A DNA stretch of 64,000 nucleotides from Terfezia claveryi (Eukaryota > Ascomycota > Pezizomycetes > Pezizales > Pezizaceae). The notes beneath the pieces were generated by a model. It did not search any database and was not told the origin of the DNA. It was given only the letters and a program-made list of their open reading frames with translations. The stretch is from assembly GCA_015179025.1 (NCBI GenBank), contig WHUX01000200.1, forward strand, positions 30,805 to 94,804, in the 5' to 3' direction. Of the stretch, positions 31,629 through 44,572 are shown in pieces (within the stretch, counting starts at the first letter, position 1; each line of letters opens with the position of its first letter). The translations under genes were made by a program, and so were the position numbers.

Positions 31629-33795
31629 ATTTGTTGAAGTCGTAGTCGATATGCTTGAAATTGATAGCTCCGCGAGAAACCATATTGTTTTGAGTAGAGG
31701 TTTCTGGTAAGTGGAAAGTTCTTAAAGCATTTGTTGAGATGTTATGGTTATAGGTATAGTTAGGAGGATCAATGCTATTGGAAATATAATTGTCCTTGGT
31801 AGTGGGAGTGTATAAGTATTTATGCTTTCTTAATAGAGCATCTGCTATCAAATTTTCCTTTTCTGTAGTGTGCTGTATATCTGTATCAAATTCCATTAAA
31901 TAATCTTGCCATCACCTCAATTTCTGGCTTACAAGTGTTTGAGTATGAAAGGTTACTAATGGTTTGTAGTTGGTAAGGATAGTGAACTTATGACCTCTTA
32001 ATTGTACTTCAAAAAATTTCAATGAGTCAATAATCGCTAATAATTCCTTTTGAAAAGTAGAATAATTGAGTTGTGCTGGATTAAATTTTCTAGAGTAGAA
32101 GCATGATGGTCTGATGTGCGTCAACGGTCCTTGACCTATCCAAAATCCTAGTCCTACATTACTAGCATTACAGACTAAATATTTGGGTTCAGTAGATTTA
32201 TTATTCCAAGGTTTTAAAACATATAGGGAATTCATAAGTTCCTTGAGTCTTTCAAATGCTACATTATGAGTATCTGTCCATTCCTATTTCTTTGTCTCTT
32301 CTTGCAGTTCTGACAGAGTGCTTGCATATGATACCAAGTCAGGAATAAATCTGCTGAGGTAATTTTATGATTCTAAGGAATCCTCTAAGATCCTTTTTTC
32401 TTGTAGAAGTTGGAAATATTAATATAGTAGTCCTCTTCTTTGGGTCTACATATAATCCATCTGATGTCAAAATATGTTCTAAGATTTCCAATCTTAGAGT
32501 ACAGAACTAGCATTTGCTTTCTTTGAGATAGAATTTCTTATCCTGTAGACATTGAACTACTTTCTTCAATAATTCTATATGTTCTTCATATATTTTTGAG
32601 AATATAATAATATCATCAACATAGATAATTAAGTTTATATAGACCATGTCTTTTAAAATTTTATACAAAACGCAAACCATAGTAGCAGGTGTATTACAAT
32701 CCCCTTATTGCATAACTCTGCTTCTAAAATATCCCATGTGATATAAAAAGGTAGAGGGTTACTCAGATTCTTTATTAATTCTAATATTAAAAAATCCGTC
32801 AGCTAAGTCAAGCTTAGTCCAAATAGGATTCTCCGCTACTAGTTCAATTGCTTCATTAAGATCTGGCAATGGGGTGTAGTTTGGTTCGACAGCTAAATTA
32901 TGGTCTTGACAATCATTAACATGTCTAGCTTCTTCCAGTTTATCTCATTTAGGGATAGTAAACATGACTATATTATTTGTATCATTTTCTACTCTATATA
33001 TGCGACCTGATGCTTCTTCTTTGACTGATTTGTCATGGATTTGTTGTCTAAATTGATGTCCTGAGGGTCGCCATTTTGGTATCCAAGTAGCTCTTGCTTT
33101 TGGTTTGATAGAGTGATTAATTTTTCTTATTAGCAGTAATTCCAGTAGAATTGTCTTGGGAAATAATAAGAGGAACTCCGTTATAGGGTTAAATTGTTTC
33201 TGTATCATAAAAACAGCTATCATGAGTTCTCTTTCTAGATCGGCTTCTTCTACATCACTAATATTTTCTCAATTATCTAGTTCACTATAATCTGCCACTG
33301 ATTTACAGCTAACTTGTGTATATACTGATCTTATAACATTTGCCATGATTCTAGATCCTTTCCATACACTAAGCTGGAATCATAGAATGTTTTCCCATTG
33401 GATAGTAACTGGTTCCTGATAGGCAGGAATTATTGCTCACACTTTACTGAGAGTGGGTTCTCCCAATATTATGTCCCATCTAGTCAAATGAGCTACATAG
33501 AACATTTGTTTTTCTATATAACCTATCCAATCTAGTTTGATAGTACAAGCTTTCTCTATCGTTTCTTTTGATCCTTTAATTGTAGTACTTAATGATTTCT
33601 TCTCGATACTTCTAGTCGGTATTTTGGATAGGTATATAAATTGAGAATTAATTAAGTCTCCTCCCTTTGTTTGGAGATCAATTAAAGCTAGTATGGGGTA
33701 TTCGTTAGCTTTAATAAATACCTTGCTAAAATCTGGTACCTGTCTTGACAAAGGTCGTTCTTTGATTTTATCCTTGTTGTTTTTATACTTGGTGG
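31629..33795 (-). pseudogene. A-outer protease, RT and RNase H
   Basis: From right to left: protease (LALIDLQTKGGDLINSQF, WDIILGEPTLSKV; 33437-33795), RT (32240-33050, with a readable YVDDII-like catalytic box near 32610) and RNase H (FYSRKFNPAQLNYSTFQKEL, TNYKPLV, 31629-32235). Many Trp and Gln codons are now stops. The segment ends at TSD CTATT (33796-33800), where A-inner begins. Confidence 0.87.
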
Positions 33796-33800
33796 CTATT

Positions 33801-34471
33801 TGTAATTGAGAACGTTGTTTCATTGCTTATATAATTGATTATATACTTTTGTATTTCCTCTATTATTACTATATTATGTAACTAAGCCTCTCGGTTAAAG
33901 GACTAGCCTTCAACTACCTCCTATTGCTGTATAAGCATCCATAGCATACAGAATTTGCCATGGGAAGTTCCATGGCACTTGCTAAATAAAGACACCCTCA
34001 TTATGGCCACGTGACCTCTATTTCAGGTGTATGACTCATTACTATGGCCACATGACCTCTCTTTAAGGCATATGACTCATTACTATAGCCACATGACCCC
34101 TTTTGTACAGTGCACCACCTTCTAGTGTACTACCCTTTATTGGATTTATTTCCTTAGTCATTAGATTTCAGAGAAGTATAAATAGACTGCTGGATTCCCT
34201 CTGGAATCCACAAAGAGAGAACAAGCAAGCACATAAAGCAAGCAAGGTTATATTCCAATCAGATCAAGATCATATAGCTTAAATAATACAAATTATATAA
34301 GATAGATTACACTAGTTAATTACTGTTCCCTCTAGGAACATCCCACATAGTAATCTCCCTACGCTTCTGAGGTCTTACCTCAGCAGAACCGAAATACACA
34401 AACGTCCGTGCCTATGGATATAGATTATATAAATGGTACTGAATGAATACTGTCTAGTACTATTCATTAGA
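33801..34471 (+). repeat. 5' LTR of A-inner
   Basis: The LTR starts TGTAATTGAG and ends CATTAGA (one change from CATTACA). It contains two ATGACTCAT words 41 bp apart, then a TATA box. Confidence 0.94.
34031..34185 (+). promoter_or_regulatory. U3 elements of A-inner: two Gcn4/AP-1-type sites and TATA box
   Basis: ATGACTCAT occurs at 34031-34039 and 34072-34080 inside tandemly repeated U3 sequence, and TATAAATAG at 34177-34185. ATGACTCAT is the palindromic core bound by fungal bZIP activators of the Gcn4/CPC-1 type. The binding itself is inferred. Confidence 0.6.
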
Positions 34472-34739
34472 TTTTTTTTAACTTACTTACCTAGTGTTTA
34501 CTCTTAAATCCAAGGCTCGATCAACCTTTGGATACTTTTATCAAACTAACGCAAGTGTATACAATTCGACACACAACTGCACATATAAAATCGATATCGT
34601 TATTCAACTAGCTAGCCAACAAAAAAATCCAACAACGAGACATCAGACTCTCAACTGCAGTACATTAACAAAAGACTTAGAAGCAAGCTAAGCAGAGCTC
34701 TAATGGGCAGTGGTATCCCACATTATACAATCGCATCCT

Positions 34740-35300
34740 TTTTCACAATACTTTTCCCAATAAGATCGATAACTCATCTTGCACTCCGGGTAACTGCCAT
34801 TATATCTGTACCTGTAAATCTAGTACACAATTGAAAAACCAGCCCCCTAGGTCCCAGGAATAATTTGTCTAAACAACTAAGCGTCACAATCCCAAGGCTC
34901 AAATCTCACTGCCTCTACTACAGCCATTTCCTCTAGAAAAGAATTACCTCTATCAGAACCTTCCTTAGGCCCAGACATCTTTACCAATACCTCTGTGCCC
35001 CTAATGTCTACCTCAATACACTAATCAGAAAACGTGAAACTCTTGCTGGAAGAACTAGAACTAGATTCTAGACCAGTAGATGAAGAAAAATCAAGACCAT
35101 AAGAAACATTAGGATTTTGACATCCAGCCTTACCAGCTGTGTGAGCCACTGAGGCAACAGAACTGTCAGTCGAACGGAGATCATAAGGATTATCAGCTAC
35201 CACACTATCAGCACAGTAAGGTGCTAAAGAAGAAAAGTAACTAGATGATCATATCACATAACCAGCTATATTTGGTTGTGGACAGGCAATGAAATCAGAT
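34740..35300 (-). pseudogene. A-inner copy of the opposite-strand ORF
   Basis: The minus strand repeats the A1 opposite-strand frame: DFIACPQPNIAGYV near 35270, VADNPYDLRSTDSSVASVAH, SSTGLESSSSSSSKSFTFSD (35021-35203), then the hydrophobic C-terminal part, and ends near 34740. Stops interrupt it where A1 has Trp or Arg codons. Like the A1 ORF it is divergent from gag. Confidence 0.6.
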
Positions 35301-35351
35301 ATAATAGCATCTGAACTTAGTAAGAAGACTAAGATGTCGAGATAGTTAACT

Positions 35352-37136
35352 ATGTTACCCAAAGATATTAAGAAATTAGTAGAAGAAACTCTTATAAAGA
35401 CCAGATTTCTAGTTCCTAACACAGAAGGGGAAATAAATCTGCCCATGGATATAGAATTAGGAGAACTAAGTAGAGCAGGAACCAAACTATATTTTAGTAT
35501 AGTATTGCCTCTCACACCAGAAGAATTTTGGGACAGACATCTTCCAACAATTGAAGATATTTTGAAATATACTCATTCAATAGGATATGCCTAACAGTAT
35601 CATCCTGATGATACTCGACTCTTAATAGAAGCTATAGTAAAATACTATTTATGGCTAACACCTTACTCATTCAAAGAAGAAAATTTAGAAATGAACGCAT
35701 TTTTAAGTAAAGAATTAAAGAAACCTGTTGTTCCACTTTTAAGGAAACCGAATTAGGTAATAAATAACTGAGAAGAAATAATGGCATTTATGATAAGCGG
35801 CACTTATCTACAAGAATCAGCACATACCGCGGAGGATTTTTTCAATTCTAGCAAAAAACTTCCAGGAGCATCCCTGAGAATACCAAAAGATCAATCGAAA
35901 GGCAACGGTCGAGCATCTGAAACACTAGAAAGGAGGACTGGGTCAGCCAAAGAACCAGACGACAAAGACTAACCACCAGAAGATATAGAATTACTAGAAA
36001 ACAATGATAATCTTGATACAGAACTAGACCAACAGAAGCAAAAAACGCAAGGAGGAGGATGAGACCCCGATAATAGTAGAGATGATAGCTCAGACTCTAA
36101 TAAGGCATCGTCAGTCACAAGTCAAACTCTTAAAAGAAAACCCAAATTAGGAAAATCGATTAAACATCAGTAATAGAAATCTATAACAGGAATGGTTACA
36201 ACGGGTAACCATGAAGCAATGAATACTTTAAAAGGAATAAAGATTGATCTACCAGAAAAAATAAGAGGAGAAGACAAAAAATGGCAAGACTCACAATATT
36301 TTGACTCTTGAACCACAGGAATACAAGGTTGGTTTGTTATCAAAGGAATAGATTTAGAAGGCACTTCAGCTTTGGAAATTGTTGGATTTAAAATGAAAGG
36401 AAGCACGCTCACTACTTATAATCAATTCCTAAGAGAAAAAGGAAAGAATGCGACATTCTTTAGATTCATACTAGCACTAAAGGATTTTCTGATACCCTCT
36501 ACTAGTAAGGACATTTTGTGGAAATGATAAAAGACAGCTACACCATACAAGGACAGACGTCAAATGAGAATTAAACAGTTCGCCAACTAGCTTACTAAAA
36601 TGCAAATCAAATTGCTTGACAAGGATAGTAAACAATCAATATCGCAAGAAGCAAAAAGAAGAAAGTTTCTTAATCACCTGCTGCCATATATGTCAGCTAT
36701 ATTAATTCCTTTAATCAAAGAAGAATAGTCATATGATCAGCTCGTATAGCAAGTGAAGTCATATAAAGCTTCACAGAAAGATATTGCTCCACCACCAACA
36801 ATAAATATATCCTGATGACAACACCCTCGGAATGAAAATTGAAGTCATGGTCTATGCAGGGACTAAAATCAAAGACAAAAAACAGGATTTAATCCTAGCA
36901 GCAATCCCAATACCAAACCCAACACAGAAAAATGGAAGAACTCAGATTGGGACACCATTACAAAAAAATTGGATCAGAAGACGAAGATACAATTAATTAG
37001 AGATAAGAAATGTCTATAGTATTGGAACCCTGGACACTCCTACAAGGAATGTAGGAAATGACAAAATAAAGTATACATACATACAGCCACACAAGATTTA
37101 GCTACATCAATAGCCACCAAGTATAAAAACAATAAG
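35352..37136 (+). pseudogene. A-inner Gag
   Basis: Three pieces share one frame: the N-terminal part (MLPKDIKKLVEETLIKTRF, 35352), the acidic middle part (MAFMISGTYLQE, 35781) and the capsid with basic tail. Near 37010-37055 the CCHC knuckle is damaged (the tryptophan and tyrosine positions have changed). Stops replace Gln/Trp codons at several points, for example 35595 and 35755. Confidence 0.82.
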
Positions 37137-37865
37137 GATAAAATCAAGGAACAACCCTTATCAAAACAGGTACCAGATTTTAGCAAGGTATTCATTAAAG
37201 CTAACGAACACTCAGCACTAGCTTTAATTGATCTCTAAACAAAGGGAGGAGACTTAATTAATTCTCAATTTGTATACCTATACAAAATACTGACTAGAAG
37301 TCTCGAGAAGAAATCATTAAGTACTGTAATTAAAAGATCAAAAGGAATGATAGACAAAGCTTGTACTATCAAACTAGATTGAATAGGTTATGTAGAAGAA
37401 CGAACGTTCTATATAGCTCATTTGACTAGATGGGATATGATACTGGGAGAACCTGCTTTCAGCAAAGTGCAAGCAATAATTCCTGCCCATCAGGAACCAG
37501 TTACTATCCAACCGGAAAACATTCCACAATTCCAGCTTAGTGTATAGAAGGGATCTAGAACCATAGCAAATGGTATAAGATCAGCATATACACAGGTCAG
37601 CTATGAATCAGTAGCAGATTATAGTGAACTAGATAATTGGGAAAATATTAGTGACGTAGAAGAAACTGATTTAGAAAGAGAACTCATGACAGCTGTTTCT
37701 ATAGTACAGAAACAATTCAACTTTGTAATGGAGTTTCCCTTATTATTTCCCAAGACAATTCCATGGGAAATACTGCCATTGACAAAAATTGATCACTCTA
37801 TCAAACTAAAAGTAGGAGCTACTTGGATACCAAAATAGTGACCCTTAGGACATTGATTTAGATAA
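37137..37865 (+). pseudogene. A-inner protease
   Basis: It reads LALIDL, a stop at the Gln codon, TKGGDLINSQFVYLYKI, then ERTFYIAHLTRWDMILGEPAF. The non-canonical active-site region is therefore conserved apart from the CAA-to-TAA change. It is in frame with Gag upstream and RT downstream. Confidence 0.8.
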
Positions 37866-39010
37866 CAAATCCATGACAAATTAGTTGAAGAAGAAGTATC
37901 AGGTCGCATATATAGAGTAGAAAATTACACAAATGCTGTAGTCATATTTACTATTCCTAAACGAGATAAACTGGAAGAAGCCAGACATGTCAATAATTGT
38001 CGAGACCATAATTTAGCCGTCGAACCGGACTACACCCTATTGCTAGATATTAATAAAGCAATTGAACTAGTAGTGGAGAATCCCATTCAGACTAAGCTTG
38101 ACTTAGCCAATAGATTTTTTAATATTAGAATTAATAAAGAATGTGAGCAACACTCTACTTTTTTATGTCATATGTGATATTTTAGAAGCAGAGTTATGCA
38201 ACAAAGGGATCGTAATGCACCTGCTACCATGGTTTGCATTATGCATGAAATTTTTTAAAACATAGTCTATAAAAACTTAATCATCTATATTGATGATATT
38301 ATTATATTCTCAAAAATGTATGAAGAACATGTAGAATTATTGAAGAAAGTACTTCAATGTCTGCAGAATGAGAAATTCTATCTCAAAGAAAGCAAATGCC
38401 AGTTCTTTACACTAAGATTGGAAATTTTAGGACACATTTTGATATCAGATTGATTATATATAGACCCAAAGAAGAGAACTACTATATTAACATTTCCAAC
38501 TCCTACAAGAAAAAAGGATCTTAGAGGATTCCTTGGAATCATTAATTACCTCAGCAGATTTATTCCTGACTTTGCATCGTATGCAAGCACTCTATCAGAA
38601 GCACAAGGAGAGACAAAGAAATGGGAATGGACAGATACTCATAATGCAGCATTTCAAAGACTCAAGGAACTCATGAATTCCCTATATATTTTAAAACCCT
38701 GGAATAATGAATCTACTGAACCCAAATATTTAGTCTGTGATGCTAGTAATGTAGGACTAGGATTTTGGATAGGTCAAGGACCGTTGACGCACATCAGACC
38801 ATCATGCTTCTACTCTAGAAAATTTAATCCAGCACAACTCAATTATCCTACTTTTTAAAAGGAATTATTACCGATTATTGACTCATTGAAATTTTTGAAG
38901 TACAATTAAGAGGTCATAAGTTCACTATCTTTACTGACCACAAACCATTAGTAACCTTTCATACACAAATACCTGCAAGCTAGAAATTGAGGTGATGGCA
39001 AGATTACCTA
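37866..39010 (+). pseudogene. A-inner reverse transcriptase and RNase H start
   Basis: The catalytic box YIDDI (codons at 38286-38300) is intact here, with TKLDLANRFFNI, MQQRDRNAPATM and FLGIINYLSRFIPD around it. RNase H begins with CDASNVGLGFWIGQG. Stops lie at former Trp/Gln codons (HM*YFR, F*KELL), and a one-base deletion near 38900 shifts the frame before the rest of RNase H. Confidence 0.88.
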
Positions 39011-40375
39011 ATGGAATTTGAAACAGATATCCAGCACACCGCAGGAAAGGAAAATTTGATAGCAGATACTCTATCAAAAAAGCATAAATACTTAGACACT
39101 CCCACCGCCCAGGATGATTATATCTCCAATAGCTGCGATCCTCCTAACTATACCTATAATTGCAACATCTCTACCAACACTTTAAAAACCTTTCATTTAC
39201 CAGAAACCTCCACTCAGAACAATATGGTTTCTTACAAAGCTATCAATTTCAAACATGTCAACTGCGACTTCAATAAATGTCATGGAAGAGCCAAAGAACT
39301 TAGACACTATATCTTCTGTCCATACTTCGAGGGCATCCTAGACGAAGAAAGTGAATATGACATGATGAAGCAAGAAGAGTCCTCAGATGATGAGACTTTA
39401 TCCACTACACCAGAAGAAGTTTTCAGTTGGTATCATTGTGTACCCAATATAAACAAGAACAAACCTTTAACAGTTCCTGGACTAAGATATAGGCCTCCAT
39501 CTTTTGAAAACGCTCCACAAAACACCCTCGCTCCCGAAGAAGCGAAGAAAATTGCTATCGACCTATCTCATAGCAATTGGCAACAACACAAAAGGATGCA
39601 CTAGTCCTTTTGCCGTGAATTTTACTGTCCAGCTAATGGCAGCTCCCACACCATGAACAACCACATGTTCACCATCGAAACATGTACAATCTGCAACCAC
39701 TACGGACATGGCAGTTTGAACTATAACTTGACAGCCTCAGTTCTTAAGAAGGAGAAGGAATTCCTTACGACTCGTATTGCACATCTCATATCCGCAAATG
39801 AGCCTCAAAAGGAACTAGTACCAGTACAACAAACAGTAGCATATTGACCTCTATAAGCTCTTAGCTGTGAAGAAGCTATCCAAGAAATCGGAGAATGGGC
39901 AAAAAGATGGAGTACCAACAAGCCAACATGACCTACTCTCCAACCCAGCATTCTGTTCAATAACCCTACCGAACAGATGAGCACCCAACAAATGAAACAG
40001 GAGATCATGAATACTCCTGTTGCCTTACAACATCCATGGAATGTACCTCAACAACTAGCTGCAACCGCTAGCAGCAGTAACGCAATTCTAATCAATACTA
40101 TGGCCATCACTACTTGTTCTAAAAAGCGAGTAGCCATTAATAAAGAATCACCTTCCTTCATTCAAGACACCAAGACCTCCAGACAGTGTTGTGATTTCTA
40201 TAAGTTCTTAGGACAAAATGCTTCTACATGCAAGAAGAAGAAACCCACCATTAATGACTTCAATATGAGGATCAAACCGACACTCAAAAAACTCATTGAA
40301 GAGAGATCCATCAGTGATGAATAGGAAGATGATAAGGACTACTTCATCACACAGTGGCTTAACCAAGGTACAGGT
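39011..40375 (+). pseudogene. A-inner RNase H end and zinc-motif linker
   Basis: The open 197-codon piece starts with the RNase H end (AGKENLIADTLSKKHKY) and continues with CDFNKCHGRAKELRHYIFC. At 39653 it has CTICNHYGHGSLNY, a CCHC knuckle with its last cysteine changed to tyrosine. Near 40185-40230 it has CCDFYKFLGQNASTCKKKK. This is the clearest view of the linker, about 430 codons, that separates RNase H from integrase in family A. Confidence 0.75.
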
Positions 40376-42080
40376 ATGAAAGCTGTATATCAATTATGTA
40401 TAAAAGTATGTCCTATCTGGAAGAACTACTATGATACCTTTGTGAACTATAAGGATCATAGAAGAAGAGATGGATTTTTGTATATCAAGAACCGACAAGG
40501 ACAATGGAGATTAGTCTTACCCTCTACTTTTAACATCGAAGGTAAGAACTATTTCAAATTAGTTATTAAAGATGCATATAATGCAACCGCTTATAATGGC
40601 ATTAAAAAAACAATAAAATATCTTACTAACTAATATGATTGCCAGTCCTTTACAGAACCAACTAAGGACTATATCAGAAGTTGTAATACTTGTCAATGGA
40701 CAAAATATTCCAACAAGGTGCCACTTGGACTCATAACCCCATTACATGTACCAAGCAGGCCATGAACTAACATATCAATGAATTTTCTTAAGTTAGCACC
40801 TATGTTTACTAAGTATTCAATTTTGTACCCGAATATTCCTGTTGAAGAAGATTATATAGTTTGTATTTCATGACTTTGGATGATTGTTGACAGACAATTA
40901 GAATTCAAGTTTCTTATTCTTGTCTCAGATAATTTCACAGTAGAACAATATACTGCTACCTTTGATACTTATGTAGTCCTGATTATAGGGTACCCTTTTT
41001 GTATTGTTTTTGACTATGACACTCTTTTTATGTCAATACACTTTCAAGATTGGGCTAGGAATAAAGGAATCAAGTTGGAACCATCTACCGTATATCATCC
41101 ATATGCAGATGGACAATCAGAAATTATGAACAAAAAAATTCTACACGTAGCAAAAGCCTATAAAATTGAAGGATTTGATTGGCTACAGAAACTACCAGAG
41201 ATACAGTTGAAATTTAACTCTAGGTATAACGCCGCTAAATAGAATAGTCCCTTTTCTATGCCATTTAGATTTAATATATATCTTGGCATATCGATACTCT
41301 CATACCCCATTAATACATATATTCTAGAGAATGGATATCATGAGGTAACATTTAAAAACCTATATGATGCCAAGAAGACTCAAGTATCTCAAGCAAATAA
41401 ATGACTGCCCAATATAGGCAAATTTTTAGTCGGACAACAAGTTATGCTTTCCTCAGAAAATATCAATCTATTACGCATTTCACCCAAACTCAAACCAAAA
41501 TGGCTGGGCCCATTTCCCATTATTTCTAGTAATCGGAAATGTAATACCTATAGCCTAGACCTATCCAGTCAACCTAACCTTCACCTCATATATAATACTT
41601 TTCATATCAGCAAACTTAAACCTTACTATAAAAATGATCCTACTCAGTTCCCTCATAGACAATCTCAGGAACCAGGACTAATTCAAGATAATCATTATGA
41701 AATTGAAAAAGTATTAGAATTTAGAACAGCTCCTCAAACTGGAAAAAGACAATATAAGGTCAGATAGCTAGAATACTCTCCTAAATATGATTCCTAAGTA
41801 AATGCTAAGGATATCATACTGAAATTCTTCAAGACTTCTGGATGACCGGAAGTATAGAAGATACATTCAAGAGATGTCGAAGAACTAAAGAAAAACAAGG
41901 ACTATGAACCAGAGATGAGACTCGAGCTTTCATCCAACAAAAACAAGATAGAATTATAAGTCAAGGAAACCCTAAGGATATTCATATTAATGCAAATGTA
42001 TTAATAATGCATCAAATCTTAGAACGTATAGAAACTAGTATAGCAGAGCGAGAGAAGTAAGAATAGGAAATCCTTCTATG
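40376..42080 (+). pseudogene. A-inner integrase, chromodomain and tail
   Basis: The HHCC finger (VIKDAYNATAYNG, both histidines changed to Tyr; then SCNTCQ-like), the core (VSDNFTVEQYTATFDTY, YHPYADGQSEIMNKK), the module KWLGPFPIISS and a chromodomain (HYEIEKVLEFRTAP, KRQYKVR) are present. The tail carries EDTFKRCRRTKEKQG. Stops interrupt the core and chromodomain. The purine tract TGTGGGGAAG precedes the 3' LTR. Confidence 0.87.
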
Positions 42081-42088
42081 TGGGGAAG

Positions 42089-42759
42089 TATAATAGAGAA
42101 CGATGTTTTATTGCTTATATAATTGATTATATACTTTTGTATTTTCTATATTATTACTATGTTATGTAACTAAGCCTCTTGGTTGAAGGACTAGCCTTCA
42201 ACCACCTCTTATTGCTTTGTAAGCGTCCATAGTATATGGAATTTGCCATGGAAAGTTCCATGGCACTTACCATATGAAGACACCCTTATTATGGCCGTGT
42301 GATCTCTGTTTAAGGCACATAACTCATTACTATGGCCACATGACCTCTGTTTAAAGCGTGTGACTCATTACTATGGCCATATGACCCCTTTTGTACAGTG
42401 CACCACCTTCTGGCATGCCACCCTTTATTGTATTTATTTCCTTAGTTATCAGATCTCAAAGGAGTATAAATAGGCTGCTGGATTCCCTCTGAAATCCACA
42501 AAAAGAGAACAAGCAAGTACATAAAGCAAGCAAGCCTATATTCTGATCAAATCAAGATTATATAGCTTAGATAGTACAAATTATATAAGATAGATTATAC
42601 CAGTTAATTACTGTTCTCTCTGGGAATGTCCCACATAGTAATCTCCCTACCCTTGTAACGTCTTACCTCAGTAGAACCGAAATATACAAACAGCTATGCC
42701 TACAAATATAGATTGTATAAATAGTACCAAATGAATACTGTCTAGTACCATTCATTACA
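42089..42759 (+). repeat. 3' LTR of A-inner
   Basis: This 671-bp LTR begins TATAAT (G-to-A in TGTAAT) and ends CATTACA. It differs from the 5' LTR at many sites, mostly transitions. Confidence 0.94.
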
Positions 42760-42764
42760 CTATT

Positions 42765-44522
42765 GATATAGCTAAATCTTGTTCGGCTGTATGCATGGGT
42801 ACTTCATTTTATTATTTCCTATAGTCCTTGTAGGAGTGTCCAGGGTTCTAATAGCATAGATATTTCTTGTCTCTAATTAATTGCATCTTCGTCTTCTGAT
42901 TCAATTTTTTTATGATAGTATCCCAATCTGAGTTCTTCCATTTTTTTGTGTTGAGTTTGGTATTTGAATTGCTGCTAGGATTAAATCCTGTTTTTTGTCT
43001 TTGATTTTGGTCCCTGCGTGGACCGTGACTTCGATTTTCATTCCGAGGGTATTGTCGTTGGGATGTATTTGTTGTGGGTAATGGGGCAATATCTTTCTTT
43101 GAAGTTTCATATGACTTTGCTTGATACACAAGGTGATCATATGACCATTCTTCTTTAATTAAAGGAATTAATGTAGCTGATATATATGGCGGCAGGTGAT
43201 TAAGAAACTTTCTTCTTTTTACTTCCTGCGATATTGATTGTTTACTATTCTTGTCAAATAATTTGATTTATATTTCAGTAAGCCAGTTGGTAAACTATTT
43301 AATTCCCATGTGATGTCCGTCCTTATATAGTATGGCTGTCTTCTATCATTTCCACAAAATGTCCTTACTAGTAGAGGGTATCAGAAAATCCCTTAGTGCT
43401 AGTATGAATCTAAAGAATGTCACATCTTTTCCTTTTTCTCTTAGGAATTAATTATAAGTAGTGAGCGTGATTCCTTCCATTCTGAATCCAACAATTTCCA
43501 AAGCTGAAGCACCTTTCAAATCTATTCCTTTGGTAACAAACCAACGTTGTATTATTATGGCCCAAGAGTCAAAATATTATGAGTCTTACCATTTTTTTGT
43601 CTTCTCCTCTTATTTTTTCTGGTAGATCAATTTTTATTTCTTTTAAAGTATTCATTGCTTTATGATTACCCATTGTAACTATTTCTATTGTAGATTCCCA
43701 TTACTGGTAGTCAATCGATTTTTCTCGTTTGGGTTTTCTTTTAAGAGTTTGACTTGCAACTGACGATGCCTTATCAGAGTCCAAGCTATTATCTCTGCTA
43801 TTCCTAGGGTCTCGTCCTCCTCCTTGCATTTTCTGCTTCTGTTGGTCTAGTCCTATATCTAGATCACTATCGTCTTCTGGTAATTCTATATCTTCTAGCA
43901 GTTGGTCTTTGTCATCTAGTTCTTTGGCTGACCCAGTCCTCCTTTCTGGGATCTCAAATGCTCGACCTTTGCCTTTCGATTGTTCTTTTAGTGTTCTTAG
44001 GAACACTCTTAGAAGTTCTTTGCTAGGATTAAAAAAATCCTCCACAGTATTTGCTGATTCTTCTAGATAAGTACCGCTCATCATAAATACTATTATTTCT
44101 TCCTAGTTATTTATTACCCAATTCGGTTGCCTTAAAAGTAGAACAACAGGTTTCTTTAATTCTTTACTTAAAAATGCATTCCTTTCTAAATCTTTTTCTT
44201 TGAATAGGTAAGGTGTTAGCCATAAATAGTGTTTTACTACAGCTTCTATTAAGAGTCGAGTATCATCAGGATGATACTGTTGGGCATGTCCCATTAAGCA
44301 AGTATATTTCAAAATCTCCTCAATTGTTACAAGATGTCTGTCCCAAAATTCTTCTAGTGTGAGAGACAATACTATACTAAAATATAGTTTGGTTCCTGCT
44401 CCACCTGGTTCTCCTAATTCTATATCTATGGGCAGATTTATTTCCCCTTCTATATTAGGAACTACAAATCTGGTCTTTCTGGGAGTTTCTTCTACTAATT
44501 TCTTAATATCTTTGGGTAACAT
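42765..44522 (-). pseudogene. A-outer Gag
   Basis: The N-terminal piece (MLPKDIKKLVEETPRKTRF, 44103-44522), the acidic middle (43701-44098) and the C-terminal capsid/basic part (42848-43700) share the same order as A1. The junction stop is TAG where A1 and A-inner have TGA. The CCHC knuckle near 42840 has lost residues (WCW to CYWN-like). It directly abuts the A-inner duplication. Confidence 0.83.
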
Positions 44523-44572
44523 AGTTAACTGTCTCGACCTCTTAGTTTTCTTACTAAGTTTAGATGCTATTA

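Larger units (their letters stand above)
33801..42759 (+). mobile_element. Family A element A-inner (plus), complete with both LTRs
   Basis: LTRs of 671 bp each (33801-34471 and 42089-42759) and duplication CTATT (33796-33800, 42760-42764) bound a single 8959-bp element inserted in the Gag-protease junction of A-outer, in the opposite orientation. All family A parts are present in order. Gag, protease and RT share one frame, showing that the family encodes one Gag-Pol polyprotein. It is heavily mutated. Confidence 0.94.
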
